Assembly (NCBI GenBank): GCA_032251315.1
Contig: JAVVEE010000024.1
Coordinates: 1-32,356 of the forward strand
From: LH-M37 sp032251315
GTDB taxonomy: Bacteria; Pseudomonadota; Gammaproteobacteria; SZUA-229
Direction: 5' to 3'
DNA length: 32,356 bases
The position numbers and the translations under genes are program-made. The notes beneath the pieces are model-generated. The model worked only from the letters and a program-made list of their open reading frames with translations. It was not told the origin of the DNA and ran no database searches. Positions 24,620-32,356 of the stretch are shown one piece after another. Position 1 is the first letter of the stretch; the number at the start of each line of letters is the position of its first letter.

Positions 24620-25414
24620 ATGCCCTGCCATATGCATCAACGCGCCGGGCAGTTATTTGTTTTTGCTGTATTACTGGCGGCGTTTTCTGCCGCTGGCGCG
24701 GAAAAACTTGCCAGCATTATCATCGATGACCTGGGCAACAATTATGAACAGGGACAGACTGTGGTCAACTTTCCGGCCGCGCTGACCCTCTCCATTCTCC
24801 CCCAGACCACCTTTGCCACCACGCTGGCGACTCAGGCTTATGCCAAGAACAAGGAGGTCATGCTGCACCTGCCGTTACAGTCGGTTGGGCACCATAAGCT
24901 CTCACCCGGCACACTCAAATTACACATGACGCGACAGCAGTTTGAACAGTCACTGAGACAGAATCTGGCTTCTGTACCCCATGTTCGCGGCATTAATAAC
25001 CATATGGGCAGCCTGTTGAGTCAGCATCCCGGCCACATGGACTGGCTCATGGCTGAAATCTCCACTCTGGATAATATCTATTTTATCGATAGCCGGACCA
25101 GCCACAAATCGGTGATTGCAGACACCGCCAGCCACTACCGGATACCCAATCTGGTGCGCGATGTCTTTCTTGATCCCGACGTCAAACCCGATACCATTCG
25201 CAAGCAGTTCGACCGCTTTATAGACGTCGCGAAAAAGAAGGGTTACGCTATTGCTATCGCACACCCATACCCGACAACGTTGTCATTTCTACGTAACAAT
25301 CTGGACAAACTGGCTGAACATGGCATTGAACTGGTGCCGGTTTCAAAACTGCTTGAATTACGGGGGAACAAAAATCATGTCACATGCACTGGTCCCACTT
25401 GCTCAGGGCTGTGA
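24620..25414 (+). CDS. yibQ: Divergent polysaccharide deacetylase family protein (YibQ)
   Basis: A 264-residue secreted protein of the YibQ family, distantly related to polysaccharide deacetylases. The signal peptide covers about 1-26 (FVFAVLLAAFSAAGA). Family motifs are ASIIIDDLGNN near 31, MLHLPLQS near 77, GINNHMGSLLSQ near 123 and YFIDSRTS near 155. It follows ctpA by 12 bases. The last 12-13 codons overlap yajL by 38 bases, so the Cys-containing tail (VTCTGPTCSGL) is constrained by the other frame. Confidence 0.92.
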   Translation: MPCHMHQRAGQLFVFAVLLAAFSAAGAEKLASIIIDDLGNNYEQGQTVVNFPAALTLSILPQTTFATTLATQAYAKNKEVMLHLPLQSVGHHKLSPGTLKLHMTRQQFEQSLRQNLASVPHVRGINNHMGSLLSQHPGHMDWLMAEISTLDNIYFIDSRTSHKSVIADTASHYRIPNLVRDVFLDPDVKPDTIRKQFDRFIDVAKKKGYAIAIAHPYPTTLSFLRNNLDKLAEHGIELVPVSKLLELRGNKNHVTCTGPTCSGL

Positions 25415-25919
25415 AGAGCTCGAAGCGGTCACCATTATCGACCTGCTGGTTCGAGCCGGCGTCGAGGTCACCACCGCCGGCCTTGATGACCGGGTTGTTA
25501 CCGCCTCGCGCGGCACCCGCCTTGTGCCTGATACCACCATTGAAGCACTCGGCAATAAGCGCTTCGATTTAATTGCCCTGCCCGGCGGCCAGCCGGGGGC
25601 GAACCATTTACGCGACAACGCACCTCTGCAAACCCTGTTAAAACAGCATGCCGCCGAGCAGAAATGGCTCGCGGCCATCTGCGCCGCGCCCCGGGTACTG
25701 GCCGAAGCGGGGCTGCTTGAAGGCAAACGGGTCACCTGCTACCCCGGTGCGCTGGATGATTATCCCCGGCTGGATGTGCGCACCAGCGCACTGGAAATGG
25801 ATGGCCGGATCATCACTTCTCGCGGTCCGGGCACAGCTATGGACTTCGCCCTGGCGCTGATCGAGTGCCTGCAAGGGCGGGAAAAGCGTGATGAGGTCGA
25901 GCGCCAGCTGGTCAGATAG
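25377..25919 (+). CDS. yajL: DJ-1/PfpI-family protein, YajL-like
   Basis: A 180-residue DJ-1-superfamily protein. The nucleophilic cysteine sits in AAICAAP (about residue 101) and the conserved Glu in GCEELEA (about 15). The ending GPGTAMDFALALIECLQG is typical of YajL/DJ-1. The family is linked to protection against oxidative damage and to deglycation, which is debated. The open frame extends to 25251, but the ATG at 25377 has GGGGGA eight bases upstream and matches the family N-terminus. It overlaps yibQ by 38 bases, suggesting coupled translation. Confidence 0.93.
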   Translation: MSHALVPLAQGCEELEAVTIIDLLVRAGVEVTTAGLDDRVVTASRGTRLVPDTTIEALGNKRFDLIALPGGQPGANHLRDNAPLQTLLKQHAAEQKWLAAICAAPRVLAEAGLLEGKRVTCYPGALDDYPRLDVRTSALEMDGRIITSRGPGTAMDFALALIECLQGREKRDEVERQLVR

Positions 25920-25992
25920 GGCCAAAATGCGACTAAATCATGGCTTTAATGCTGCATCCAGCCGACAATATTAACCTTTTCTCAATTAGGCT

Positions 25993-26020
25993 TTGAAAAT
26001 TATTAGAATCAGTATATAAT
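25993..26020 (+). promoter_or_regulatory. Sigma-70-type promoter of the TusE/DsrC-family gene
   Basis: TTGAAA at 25993-25998 and TATAAT at 26015-26020 are 16 bases apart, close to consensus. The start would be near 26027. An imperfect inverted repeat (ACCT...AGGT, 26021-26040) overlies the start and could be an operator. Confidence 0.75.
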
Positions 26021-26060
26021 ACCTGATCAATTTACTAGGTTATTAAACAGGTGCCGCGTT

Positions 26061-26396
26061 ATGCAAGCAGAAGTTAATGGCAAGATCATCGAGCTTAGCG
26101 AAGCTGGGTGGCTTGAAAATCTCGATGAATGGAGTGAAGAACTCGCCGTTCAAATCGCAAAAAATGAACAGATTGAAGAATTAACCCCGGAACATTGGGA
26201 CATTATCAATGAAGCTCGTGAATATTTCTCAGAGAATGGCACGGTCTGTGAACCGCGTAATTTTTCCAAAATCATGAAGAAAAAATACGGCAAAGACCGC
26301 AGTGATCAGAAATATATCTACTCACTGTTTCCCACAGGCCTGATCAAATGTGCCAACAAGGTGGCTGGACTGCCACGCCCCAAAGGCTGTAGCTAA
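26061..26396 (+). CDS. TusE/DsrC-family sulfur carrier protein
   Basis: A 111-residue cytoplasmic protein of the TusE/DsrC/DsvC family, which carries sulfur as a persulfide on a flexible C-terminal arm. The core motif WSEELAVQIAKNEQI...LTPEHWDIIN is clear, and the arm reads AGLPRPKGCS with the conserved penultimate Cys110. True DsrC proteins have a second Cys eleven residues earlier; here that position is Asn99 and a Cys lies at 97, with another at 63. The protein is therefore neither a standard DsrC nor a plain TusE. No tusBCD or dsr genes are nearby. It has its own promoter, and AGG lies upstream of the ATG. Confidence 0.9.
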   Translation: MQAEVNGKIIELSEAGWLENLDEWSEELAVQIAKNEQIEELTPEHWDIINEAREYFSENGTVCEPRNFSKIMKKKYGKDRSDQKYIYSLFPTGLIKCANKVAGLPRPKGCS

Positions 26397-26477
26397 ACAG
26401 CGAGACTCGAACAGGGAGGTTCACATCAGCACAAAGTCGGCCTGATATTCAGACCGATCTCATCATCGACAACATGA

Positions 26478-26507
26478 CCGCTTCTGCTCATTTGCATACA
26501 GAGGCGG
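26478..26507. terminator. Weak hairpin, possible terminator
   Basis: CCGCTTCTG and CAGAGGCGG pair with one T-G wobble around a 12-base loop, then CTTTCT follows on the + strand. It lies between the convergent TusE/DsrC-family and PEPCK-like genes. The large loop and broken T run make it a weak candidate. Confidence 0.35.
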
Positions 26508-26545
26508 CTTTCTATCGTGGGCGAGGCCAGTGAATCCGGTCTCTA

Positions 26546-29500
26546 TCAGGCCTGTTTGTGAATCCAGTCCGCGCCCAGCGAACCCTGCAAGCTGTCCAGA
26601 TAACTCTGGCTACTGACCCACTCCAGCATCTCATCGGCTTTTTCGATTCGTCCCTGAAGTGCGGCCCACTCCTCGGTCTCATTTTCCGGCGTTTCATCCA
26701 TCCTCTGTTCGACATAATCCCGATTCATTTTCCACAACTGAGCATCCCTCTGCTGCTTAATGCGCAGGCGCTGCTGATACCAGTCACTTTGCATCAGATA
26801 GTCGCGGGTGAACATTTCCCGGATTGAGGCATCGTCGATTGTTTTGCCGTTATATTCACCGTAAGCCATGAGGTGCAGCACGGCCTGCAACGGCGGGCAG
26901 GCGTCATTAATGGAGCCGTCCTCGAAATAAGCCAGCGCCACCTTTTCCTGCGCTTCGGTGATATTGTTGATGCCGTCGATATAGGCCTCCCTGTCCTGCG
27001 TTTCCGGCTTGAGCATGGCCTCGTCAAAAACAATCGTAGGCGTATCGAACACCTTGCCGAAAAAGGCGTGGACAAACTTTTCGGTGATGCGGTAACCCAG
27101 GCGGCTAGCGCGAATGATTTTGCCTTCGTGCTCGAAATCTTCCAGCTTCTCCAGGCAGCCATTTTCGATCATATACCCAGGATCTCGCTGCACCACCGGC
27201 AGGCGACACCAGATCTCCGGAATCAGCATGCTGATGTCGTGATCAACCCGCCGACGCGCACCGATATAGCCGGCGGCGCTGCTGAAGCCGTCATGGCCGC
27301 ACAGCATATAGGAGACCAGGGCATTGTTCAGATCGGCCGTGGTCGATAACGCATTGAAGGGCCCCTTGGTGAGCGCACCTTCCGAGCCTGCACCGGTGGT
27401 CGAGGGCGATTTGCCGGTCAGACTACAGATCAGATCCATAAACAGTTCCGGCAGCTCCTGGTAATGGATGGGGTTATAAACCGCCAGCGGCCGGATGCCG
27501 GCGGCTTTGTCCTGCGGGTTGTTCCTGCGCCCCTGCAATACCGCATTTACCGGGTAGTAGACCGGCTGGTCGGCCGAGAGGCCGCGCGACAAACTGGTAC
27601 CCAGTCTCGCCAGATAGGCGCTGCGCGAATCGGCCAGATCAGGGCGTATCTGCAGGTAACGTACATTCAGGCTCGGTTTGCCGCCGACCAGCCGGGGGTG
27701 CGCGGAGGAGACAAAATATTCATCCTCGCCGCCTGCTGCCGCCTCGTTGATCAAAGCTCGCATCGGCTCGGAATACTCCTGCAGGCCCACTGCATCTTCA
27801 ATCAGGTTGTTGGCATCGAAATTGGACAGTGGCGCAAAATTGGAGATGAAATTTCCCGCTTCCGCCAGATCCGATTCGGTCTGTTTATCGTGACCGCGAA
27901 TCACCGCATCATCAGGGCGCTGGAACAACCGCTGCTCACAGTTTTTCACCAGTTTCACGCTTTTCGTATGATAACGGGGATTGAGTCCTTCCAGCTGATC
28001 GGCCGGCACCACGGTGGTGGCGCTAATGTCATCCTCGGTCTGTAGTTTCGTCGCTGCCACAAAATCCTGTCGCAACTTGTACAACCGCCAGGTGCCATCA
28101 CTGTGGGTGCCCACGCGCAGGTAACTGGTCATCAGTTTACGGCCATCGTATTTAAGCTCATGACCGGGATTGCCGTTGACCTCATCCACCGAGAAGTGTT
28201 TTCTCCAGTCGCCTTTCCATTCCTGCCGATAAAAACGCTTGATCAGAAACACCAGCGCCAGAATATGCTGGGGAATGGTTTCCAGCCATCGGTTATAGTC
28301 ATCGCTGTAATCGGTTTTGGAGGGGGTGAGCATGCGGATCACCGAACCCAGACTGCGCGCCTTGTGCAGCAGTTGACGCTCGTCCTTTATTTTCGAGTCT
28401 TTAAAGCGAATGGAATAATCGTGATTAAAAATAGCCTCCACCTGATCCAGCTCTTCGTAAAAATCACCCACATACACCGGTCCGGAGACCATCGAATCCT
28501 GTATCGATTTGGAAATCTCTGATTTGCCCCCGCCGGACACCGTGCTCGGCTTATGGCAGAAGGTGCCTTCGCCCAGGGTGCCGATCAAGCGCCAGCTGGG
28601 TGCCTGCGGGTGTTTTTGCAGATGCACGCGAAAGCCACTGGGGTAGATGTAGGTATATTTGGCTAATAACTTAATCTGCTGCCTGTCCCCATTTTTCTTC
28701 CAGCGAATCGATTGCCCCTGCATGCTGATCTGTGCATCTTCGGGAATGTAGATAATGTTCGGCCAGTTTTTATCGCTGGCGTAGCCTTCATCCTTTATTT
28801 CTATTCGATCGCCGTGCTGCTCACACATCCAGACGAAGGTGTGGTTAATCATCTCCTTTTCTATCTTGGGCAGATAGCTCTCGCCCAGATTAAAGCGCGG
28901 AAATGCCACGGCACCCCCGGCGTGCTCCTCTTCTGCGCCGCCGAATAGATTGGCTGAATAACTGATCTGGGATTTGATCTCTTTTTTGCTGTAGCCAAAA
29001 TAGTTGTCGGCAATGATGGTGACGATAACGCCATTCATATCACGGCACACTATTTTGAAAGCATTGCCCTCATTGTAGAGGTCATCATCGTTTTTCCAGC
29101 ACATACCCTCATTGCGTTGCCTTTCATCGGCCTCGTCGTAGTGCGGCAAGCCCAGGGCTTTTTTGCTCTGCCCGGTGAGGTGCGGGGCCAGAATGACGCA
29201 GCCACTGTGGCCGGTCCAGTGGTTGATATCGAGAGCGGCATCATTTTCTGAGAGGAAGGGGTCACCGCCGTTACCAAAGATGGCCTCCACAAAATCGAGA
29301 TTCGCGACCAGCCCACCGGGGACGAAAAAGCGGGTTTCCAGCGTTTTTTCCGGCAACACCCCTTCTACTTCCGGTCGCACAATGGGTCGCATTAACAGCG
29401 AGACCCATAAATTGATGGGCTTGGACAGACCGCTCGAAATGGGCAGAGCCATTAGATCGTCAGGGGGATCGAGCGCCAGCTGCAATAAATTGGCATAGAC

Positions 29501-30007
29501 ATTCACCGGCACCGCTTTTTTGTCCGCCGGAATCGGCAGCCCGCCCTCGACGATATGAAACACCCCGGAGGTGGTGCGTCGGTCATTTTTGGGATTGTGC
29601 AAAACCCCCTGTCTGACGCGATAGGATTCCAGCAAATCGGACTTGTAGCTGTTACCGCTCAGCGGCAGGGACAGCTCTCTGGCCACGCCGGTCTCATTCA
29701 GTGAGAAGGTTTCGGCAGGCAACTTGATGCTCTGCTCAACCCCGTTACGCTGGAGATAACCATTGAGGAAATCCTGTATACGCTGATCGGCCGGACACCG
29801 GTATTCCGCAAACATACGCCGGTATTCTGAATAGTTTTTGATCAGGCTGTCGGCGACAGAGAGATAACCGTGCTCTTTGCTCAACTGGCACTTGTGCCCC
29901 AGCGCGGCCAGTTGCAGGCAAATATGCTGCAATTTAGTCTGTCGCGCATCCCTCACGCGTCTGTCGGGATGCACATACTGCTCACTTTCTTCGATTGATA
30001 TCGCCAA
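26546..30007 (-). CDS. Large PEPCK-like protein, candidate pyrophosphate-dependent PEP carboxykinase
   Basis: A 1153-residue cytoplasmic protein without signal peptide or membrane spans. Four elements occur in the order found in PEP carboxykinases: Lys residues in GYSKKEIKSQ (341-345), His362 in AEEEHAGG, a P-loop SGGGKS (491-496), and Asp515 in VYVGDFYEEL. In ATP-type enzymes Lys and His, about 19 residues apart, plus Asp bind manganese, with the P-loop between His and Asp. Here the His-to-P-loop stretch is much longer (about 130 residues). PPi-type enzymes (Propionibacterium, Entamoeba) are also about 1100-1200 residues and interconvert PEP and oxaloacetate using phosphate/pyrophosphate. 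A Gly-rich AGSEGALTKG lies at 873-882. The start is TTG at 30007, preceded by GAGAGG at 5 bases. The family call rests on motif order and length; a search was not possible. Confidence 0.62.
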   Translation of the reverse strand: MAISIEESEQYVHPDRRVRDARQTKLQHICLQLAALGHKCQLSKEHGYLSVADSLIKNYSEYRRMFAEYRCPADQRIQDFLNGYLQRNGVEQSIKLPAETFSLNETGVARELSLPLSGNSYKSDLLESYRVRQGVLHNPKNDRRTTSGVFHIVEGGLPIPADKKAVPVNVYANLLQLALDPPDDLMALPISSGLSKPINLWVSLLMRPIVRPEVEGVLPEKTLETRFFVPGGLVANLDFVEAIFGNGGDPFLSENDAALDINHWTGHSGCVILAPHLTGQSKKALGLPHYDEADERQRNEGMCWKNDDDLYNEGNAFKIVCRDMNGVIVTIIADNYFGYSKKEIKSQISYSANLFGGAEEEHAGGAVAFPRFNLGESYLPKIEKEMINHTFVWMCEQHGDRIEIKDEGYASDKNWPNIIYIPEDAQISMQGQSIRWKKNGDRQQIKLLAKYTYIYPSGFRVHLQKHPQAPSWRLIGTLGEGTFCHKPSTVSGGGKSEISKSIQDSMVSGPVYVGDFYEELDQVEAIFNHDYSIRFKDSKIKDERQLLHKARSLGSVIRMLTPSKTDYSDDYNRWLETIPQHILALVFLIKRFYRQEWKGDWRKHFSVDEVNGNPGHELKYDGRKLMTSYLRVGTHSDGTWRLYKLRQDFVAATKLQTEDDISATTVVPADQLEGLNPRYHTKSVKLVKNCEQRLFQRPDDAVIRGHDKQTESDLAEAGNFISNFAPLSNFDANNLIEDAVGLQEYSEPMRALINEAAAGGEDEYFVSSAHPRLVGGKPSLNVRYLQIRPDLADSRSAYLARLGTSLSRGLSADQPVYYPVNAVLQGRRNNPQDKAAGIRPLAVYNPIHYQELPELFMDLICSLTGKSPSTTGAGSEGALTKGPFNALSTTADLNNALVSYMLCGHDGFSSAAGYIGARRRVDHDISMLIPEIWCRLPVVQRDPGYMIENGCLEKLEDFEHEGKIIRASRLGYRITEKFVHAFFGKVFDTPTIVFDEAMLKPETQDREAYIDGINNITEAQEKVALAYFEDGSINDACPPLQAVLHLMAYGEYNGKTIDDASIREMFTRDYLMQSDWYQQRLRIKQQRDAQLWKMNRDYVEQRMDETPENETEEWAALQGRIEKADEMLEWVSSQSYLDSLQGSLGADWIHKQA

Positions 30008-30206
30008 AACCGCCTCTCTTTATTGCAACTCTCTGTGGAAGCTCATTTTAAAGATCCCCCGCCTATTAATCCATACGAATTACCCGGTACGCATAAATAA
30101 TATTAAAATAATATTTAATTAACAATAACTTATGCACTTACCGCTACCATTCATGCGCCAATTCAGTGCGCTTATCGTTTATTTCTTTTTAAGCTTTTCT
30201 CCTCTT

Positions 30207-30234
30207 TTCATAACTTCCCTACAATCGGTATACT
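30207..30234 (+). promoter_or_regulatory. Candidate sigma-70 promoter of pilU
   Basis: TTCATA (30207-30212) and TATACT (30229-30234) are 16 bases apart, about 35 bases before the pilU ATG. The rest of the 262-base divergent region (30008-30269) is AT-rich, especially 30095-30130, and shows no gene. Confidence 0.45.
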
Positions 30235-30269
30235 TATACCCCAAATAATAATAAGCAGACGGCCCTGAC

Positions 30270-31439
30270 ATGAAAGTTACCCCCCTTTTAAAAATTCTCG
30301 CCGAAAAAGGCGGTTCCGATCTCTATTTATCTACCGGTGCGCCACCCAGCGCGAAATTCAGCGGCACACTCACCTCTCTGGGCAAGGACCCTGCGCCCCC
30401 GGGCTGGGTGGAAAGCCTTGCCAATGAGATTATGAATGAGAAGCAGAAGGAGGAATTTCGTCTCAAGCCGGAAATGAATCTGGCGCTGTCCCTGAGTGAT
30501 GTCGGCCGTTTTCGCGTCAACATCTTCAGGCAACGCAATGAGTGCTCGATGGTCATCCGCAATATCGTCACTGACATTCCCAACCTCAAAGACCTTGGCC
30601 TACCCGATGTCCTGCAGAAAGTAATCATGCTCAAGCGCGGACTCATACTTTTTGTCGGCGGCACCGGCTCGGGCAAATCGACCTCCCTAGCCGCGCTGAT
30701 CGATCACCGAAACCGGAACTCCAAGGGCCATATCATCACCATTGAAGACCCCATCGAGTTCGTGCACCAGCATCGGGGCTGCATCATCAATCAGCGCGAA
30801 GTCGGCGTGGACACCGACTCCTTTGCCGATGCGCTGAAAAACACCCTGCGTCAGGCACCCGACGTTATCCTCATTGGCGAGATTCGTGACCGTGAAACCA
30901 TGGAGCACGCCCTGGCCTTTGCCGAAACCGGTCATCTGGCCATCTCCACGCTACACGCCAACAACGCCAATCAGGCACTGGATCGCATTATCAATTTCTT
31001 CCCGGAAGAAAAGCGCAACTCCCTGCTTAGCGACCTCTCCATCAATCTACAATGTTTTGTCTCGCAACGGCTCGTACCCACCGTCGACAAGAAACGCTGT
31101 GCGGCGATCGAAATCCTGCTCAACTCACCGCGCATTGCCGACCTGATCAAGGGCGGTGAAATCCTGGAAATCAAAGAGGTGATGGAAAAATCGGCCCCCA
31201 TGGGCATGCAGACATTCGACATGGCGCTGCTTGACCTATACAACGCTGGAAAAATCACCCTCGATGACGCACTGAAAAATGCCGACGGCGCCAACAACCT
31301 ACGCCTGAAAATCGACCTTGCCGAAAAAGGCGCGAATGGCAACAGCGAAAAACAGGAAGCGGCTCTCAATTCCTTGAGCCTGGTGAATGATGGAACGGAA
31401 GAGGATGAAGAAGACCCCATGAATGGGACTAATGGCTAA
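30270..31439 (+). CDS. pilU: Twitching motility ATPase PilU
   Basis: A 389-residue PilT/PilU-family hexameric ATPase that assists pilus retraction. The N-terminal PAS-like part has KGGSDLYLSTGAPP. The ATPase core has Walker A (GGTGSGKST, about 128-136), an Asp box (IITIEDPIEFVHQH), Walker B (VILIGEIRDRETM) and a His box (ETGHLAISTLHANNA). PilU is favoured over PilT by the ALIDHRN sequence after Walker A and by the long acidic C-terminal tail (EEDEEDP). PilT is not next to it. It is divergent from the PEPCK-like gene and convergent with the MYG1 gene. Confidence 0.93.
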   Translation: MKVTPLLKILAEKGGSDLYLSTGAPPSAKFSGTLTSLGKDPAPPGWVESLANEIMNEKQKEEFRLKPEMNLALSLSDVGRFRVNIFRQRNECSMVIRNIVTDIPNLKDLGLPDVLQKVIMLKRGLILFVGGTGSGKSTSLAALIDHRNRNSKGHIITIEDPIEFVHQHRGCIINQREVGVDTDSFADALKNTLRQAPDVILIGEIRDRETMEHALAFAETGHLAISTLHANNANQALDRIINFFPEEKRNSLLSDLSINLQCFVSQRLVPTVDKKRCAAIEILLNSPRIADLIKGGEILEIKEVMEKSAPMGMQTFDMALLDLYNAGKITLDDALKNADGANNLRLKIDLAEKGANGNSEKQEAALNSLSLVNDGTEEDEEDPMNGTNG

Positions 31440-31486
31440 GAGTTTAAAAGCGCTCACCGCAGAGAAAGACCTACGCCTTAGCTCTA

Positions 31487-32356
31487 CTATTCTTGAAGTG
31501 CCATGGATGCCATTTTCATGGTGCTTTCAAATGATTCTGCACCCGCGATAAATAAACCATTATGGCAAAACATGGCGTCATCAATGCCGGTTACGTCTTT
31601 AAGTTCTTTATCGGATAAGCCAGCCCATTGATTAGGCAGCGACTTCCTGTTTTCGAATGAACCGGGTTCAACGGGTACGGTTTGAATTCTCCATTGGCCC
31701 GTCTGTGACGGGTAAACCATATATAAAGCCTCTTCAGACAAGGCGTGAACCGTTCTTTTCCACGGCGTATATTTTTCTAAAACAATCACCCTGGGATCTT
31801 TCGCATTTTCAATCGCCTCAGCCACAATGGCTTTCGCACTAATGCCACCGCCGGCAGCTGCAATGAATCGTGTTAAAACGCGCGATGCAAAATCAACCGC
31901 GTCGTCAAAACAGGCATCAAAGTGACCCTTTTCCTGCCAGGTCGGGTTAAACATTGAAATAGTCTGACTGAGGCTAATACCTTTAGTCACACCCTCGACA
32001 TGACCACAATCGATGGCATCAATATTTGATACCAGACCTGAATCAACCGCATTGGCGATGTCCTGATTCCCCCCGCATATTTCCGGGCCATATTTCTGCC
32101 AGATCAAGCCAAATGAGGAATAGGGAATACCATTCTCGCGCTCACCCGCACCACCACGCTGATGATGATCAAAACGGCCTGCCTCCGGGTCATACACGCC
32201 ACCCACATCAACCACAACATCCGCCTTGTCGATCAACTCTAAATCACGGGTACGAATGAGCTTAAAAGCAGGGAATATACACTTAAGTGCAGCGATACTG
32301 AAAACATCATCCGCATGAAAATTACCGTTGTGAGTTGCTATCGTTATATCATTCAT
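31487..32356 (-). CDS. MYG1-family DHH-type phosphoesterase/nuclease-like protein
   Basis: A 289-residue protein of the MYG1 (UPF0160) family, related to DHH phosphoesterases; the eukaryotic member is reported to be a 3'-5' RNA exonuclease. Metal-site motifs are THNGNFHADDVFSIAAL (His8, His14, Asp16, Asp17) and FDHHQRGG (Asp63-His65), with VVVDVGGVYDP between them. The C-terminal half has the family motif HNGLFIAGAES. The ATG occupies the last three bases of the window, so its ribosome-binding site is not visible and a longer form cannot be excluded. The bacterial role is not established. Confidence 0.88.
   Translation of the reverse strand: MNDITIATHNGNFHADDVFSIAALKCIFPAFKLIRTRDLELIDKADVVVDVGGVYDPEAGRFDHHQRGGAGERENGIPYSSFGLIWQKYGPEICGGNQDIANAVDSGLVSNIDAIDCGHVEGVTKGISLSQTISMFNPTWQEKGHFDACFDDAVDFASRVLTRFIAAAGGGISAKAIVAEAIENAKDPRVIVLEKYTPWKRTVHALSEEALYMVYPSQTGQWRIQTVPVEPGSFENRKSLPNQWAGLSDKELKDVTGIDDAMFCHNGLFIAGAESFESTMKMASMALQE

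Noticed and set aside
27464..28045. 193-codon open frame on the + strand inside the PEPCK-like gene
   Set aside because: It lies wholly antisense to a long coding frame with clear motifs, has no recognisable domain and no convincing ribosome-binding site.

Overview
This window looks like part of a gammaproteobacterial chromosome. The reasons are the trmL-gpsA-secB-yibN and envC-ctpA-yibQ blocks, the mannose-sensitive-haemagglutinin (MSHA)-type pilus genes, pilU and a TusE/DsrC-family gene. The species cannot be named. A persulfide-sensor-like ArsR regulator, a rhodanese and the DsrC-family protein hint at active sulfur metabolism, but no complete sulfur pathway is present. No rRNA, tRNA, insertion sequence, phage or CRISPR array was seen. 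There is one assembly gap (3655-3753).

Left part (1-5193). An ABC-2-type export system (ATPase 144-890, permease 2579-3349, helical-repeat partner 1848-2579) is interrupted by a self-contained pilin unit. That unit has a candidate palindromic enhancer (1830-1845), a near-consensus sigma-54 promoter (1752-1767), the pilin gene (985-1692) and a strong terminator (936-962). A multi-span membrane histidine kinase (3409-5193) is on the + strand and carries the gap.

Centre (5190-18791). A compact minus-strand operon of eleven genes, about 13.6 kb, reads: sigma-54-activating response regulator, ExeA/MshM-type ATPase, MshL secretin, MshN TPR protein, MshE assembly ATPase with a probable c-di-GMP-binding N-domain, MshG platform protein, MshI-, MshJ- and MshK-like proteins, and two AT-rich prepilin-like proteins. 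The kinase at the far end, the response regulator and the sigma-54 promoter of the isolated pilin suggest one circuit: kinase, then regulator, then sigma-54 transcription of the pilin. Pilus assembly may also be gated by c-di-GMP through MshE.

Right part (18916-26396). Housekeeping genes: trmL, gpsA, secB, rhodanese yibN, an ArsR/BigR-type regulator with a perfect 20-bp palindrome upstream, envC, ctpA, yibQ, yajL and a TusE/DsrC-family gene. grxC and gpmI, which often sit in these blocks, are absent.

Far right (26546-32356). A 1153-residue protein keeps the ordered Lys/His/P-loop/Asp layout of PEP carboxykinases and is proposed to be the poorly annotated pyrophosphate-dependent type. It is divergent from pilU (30270-31439, a twitching ATPase with no adjacent pilT). 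A MYG1-family DHH-type hydrolase closes the window.
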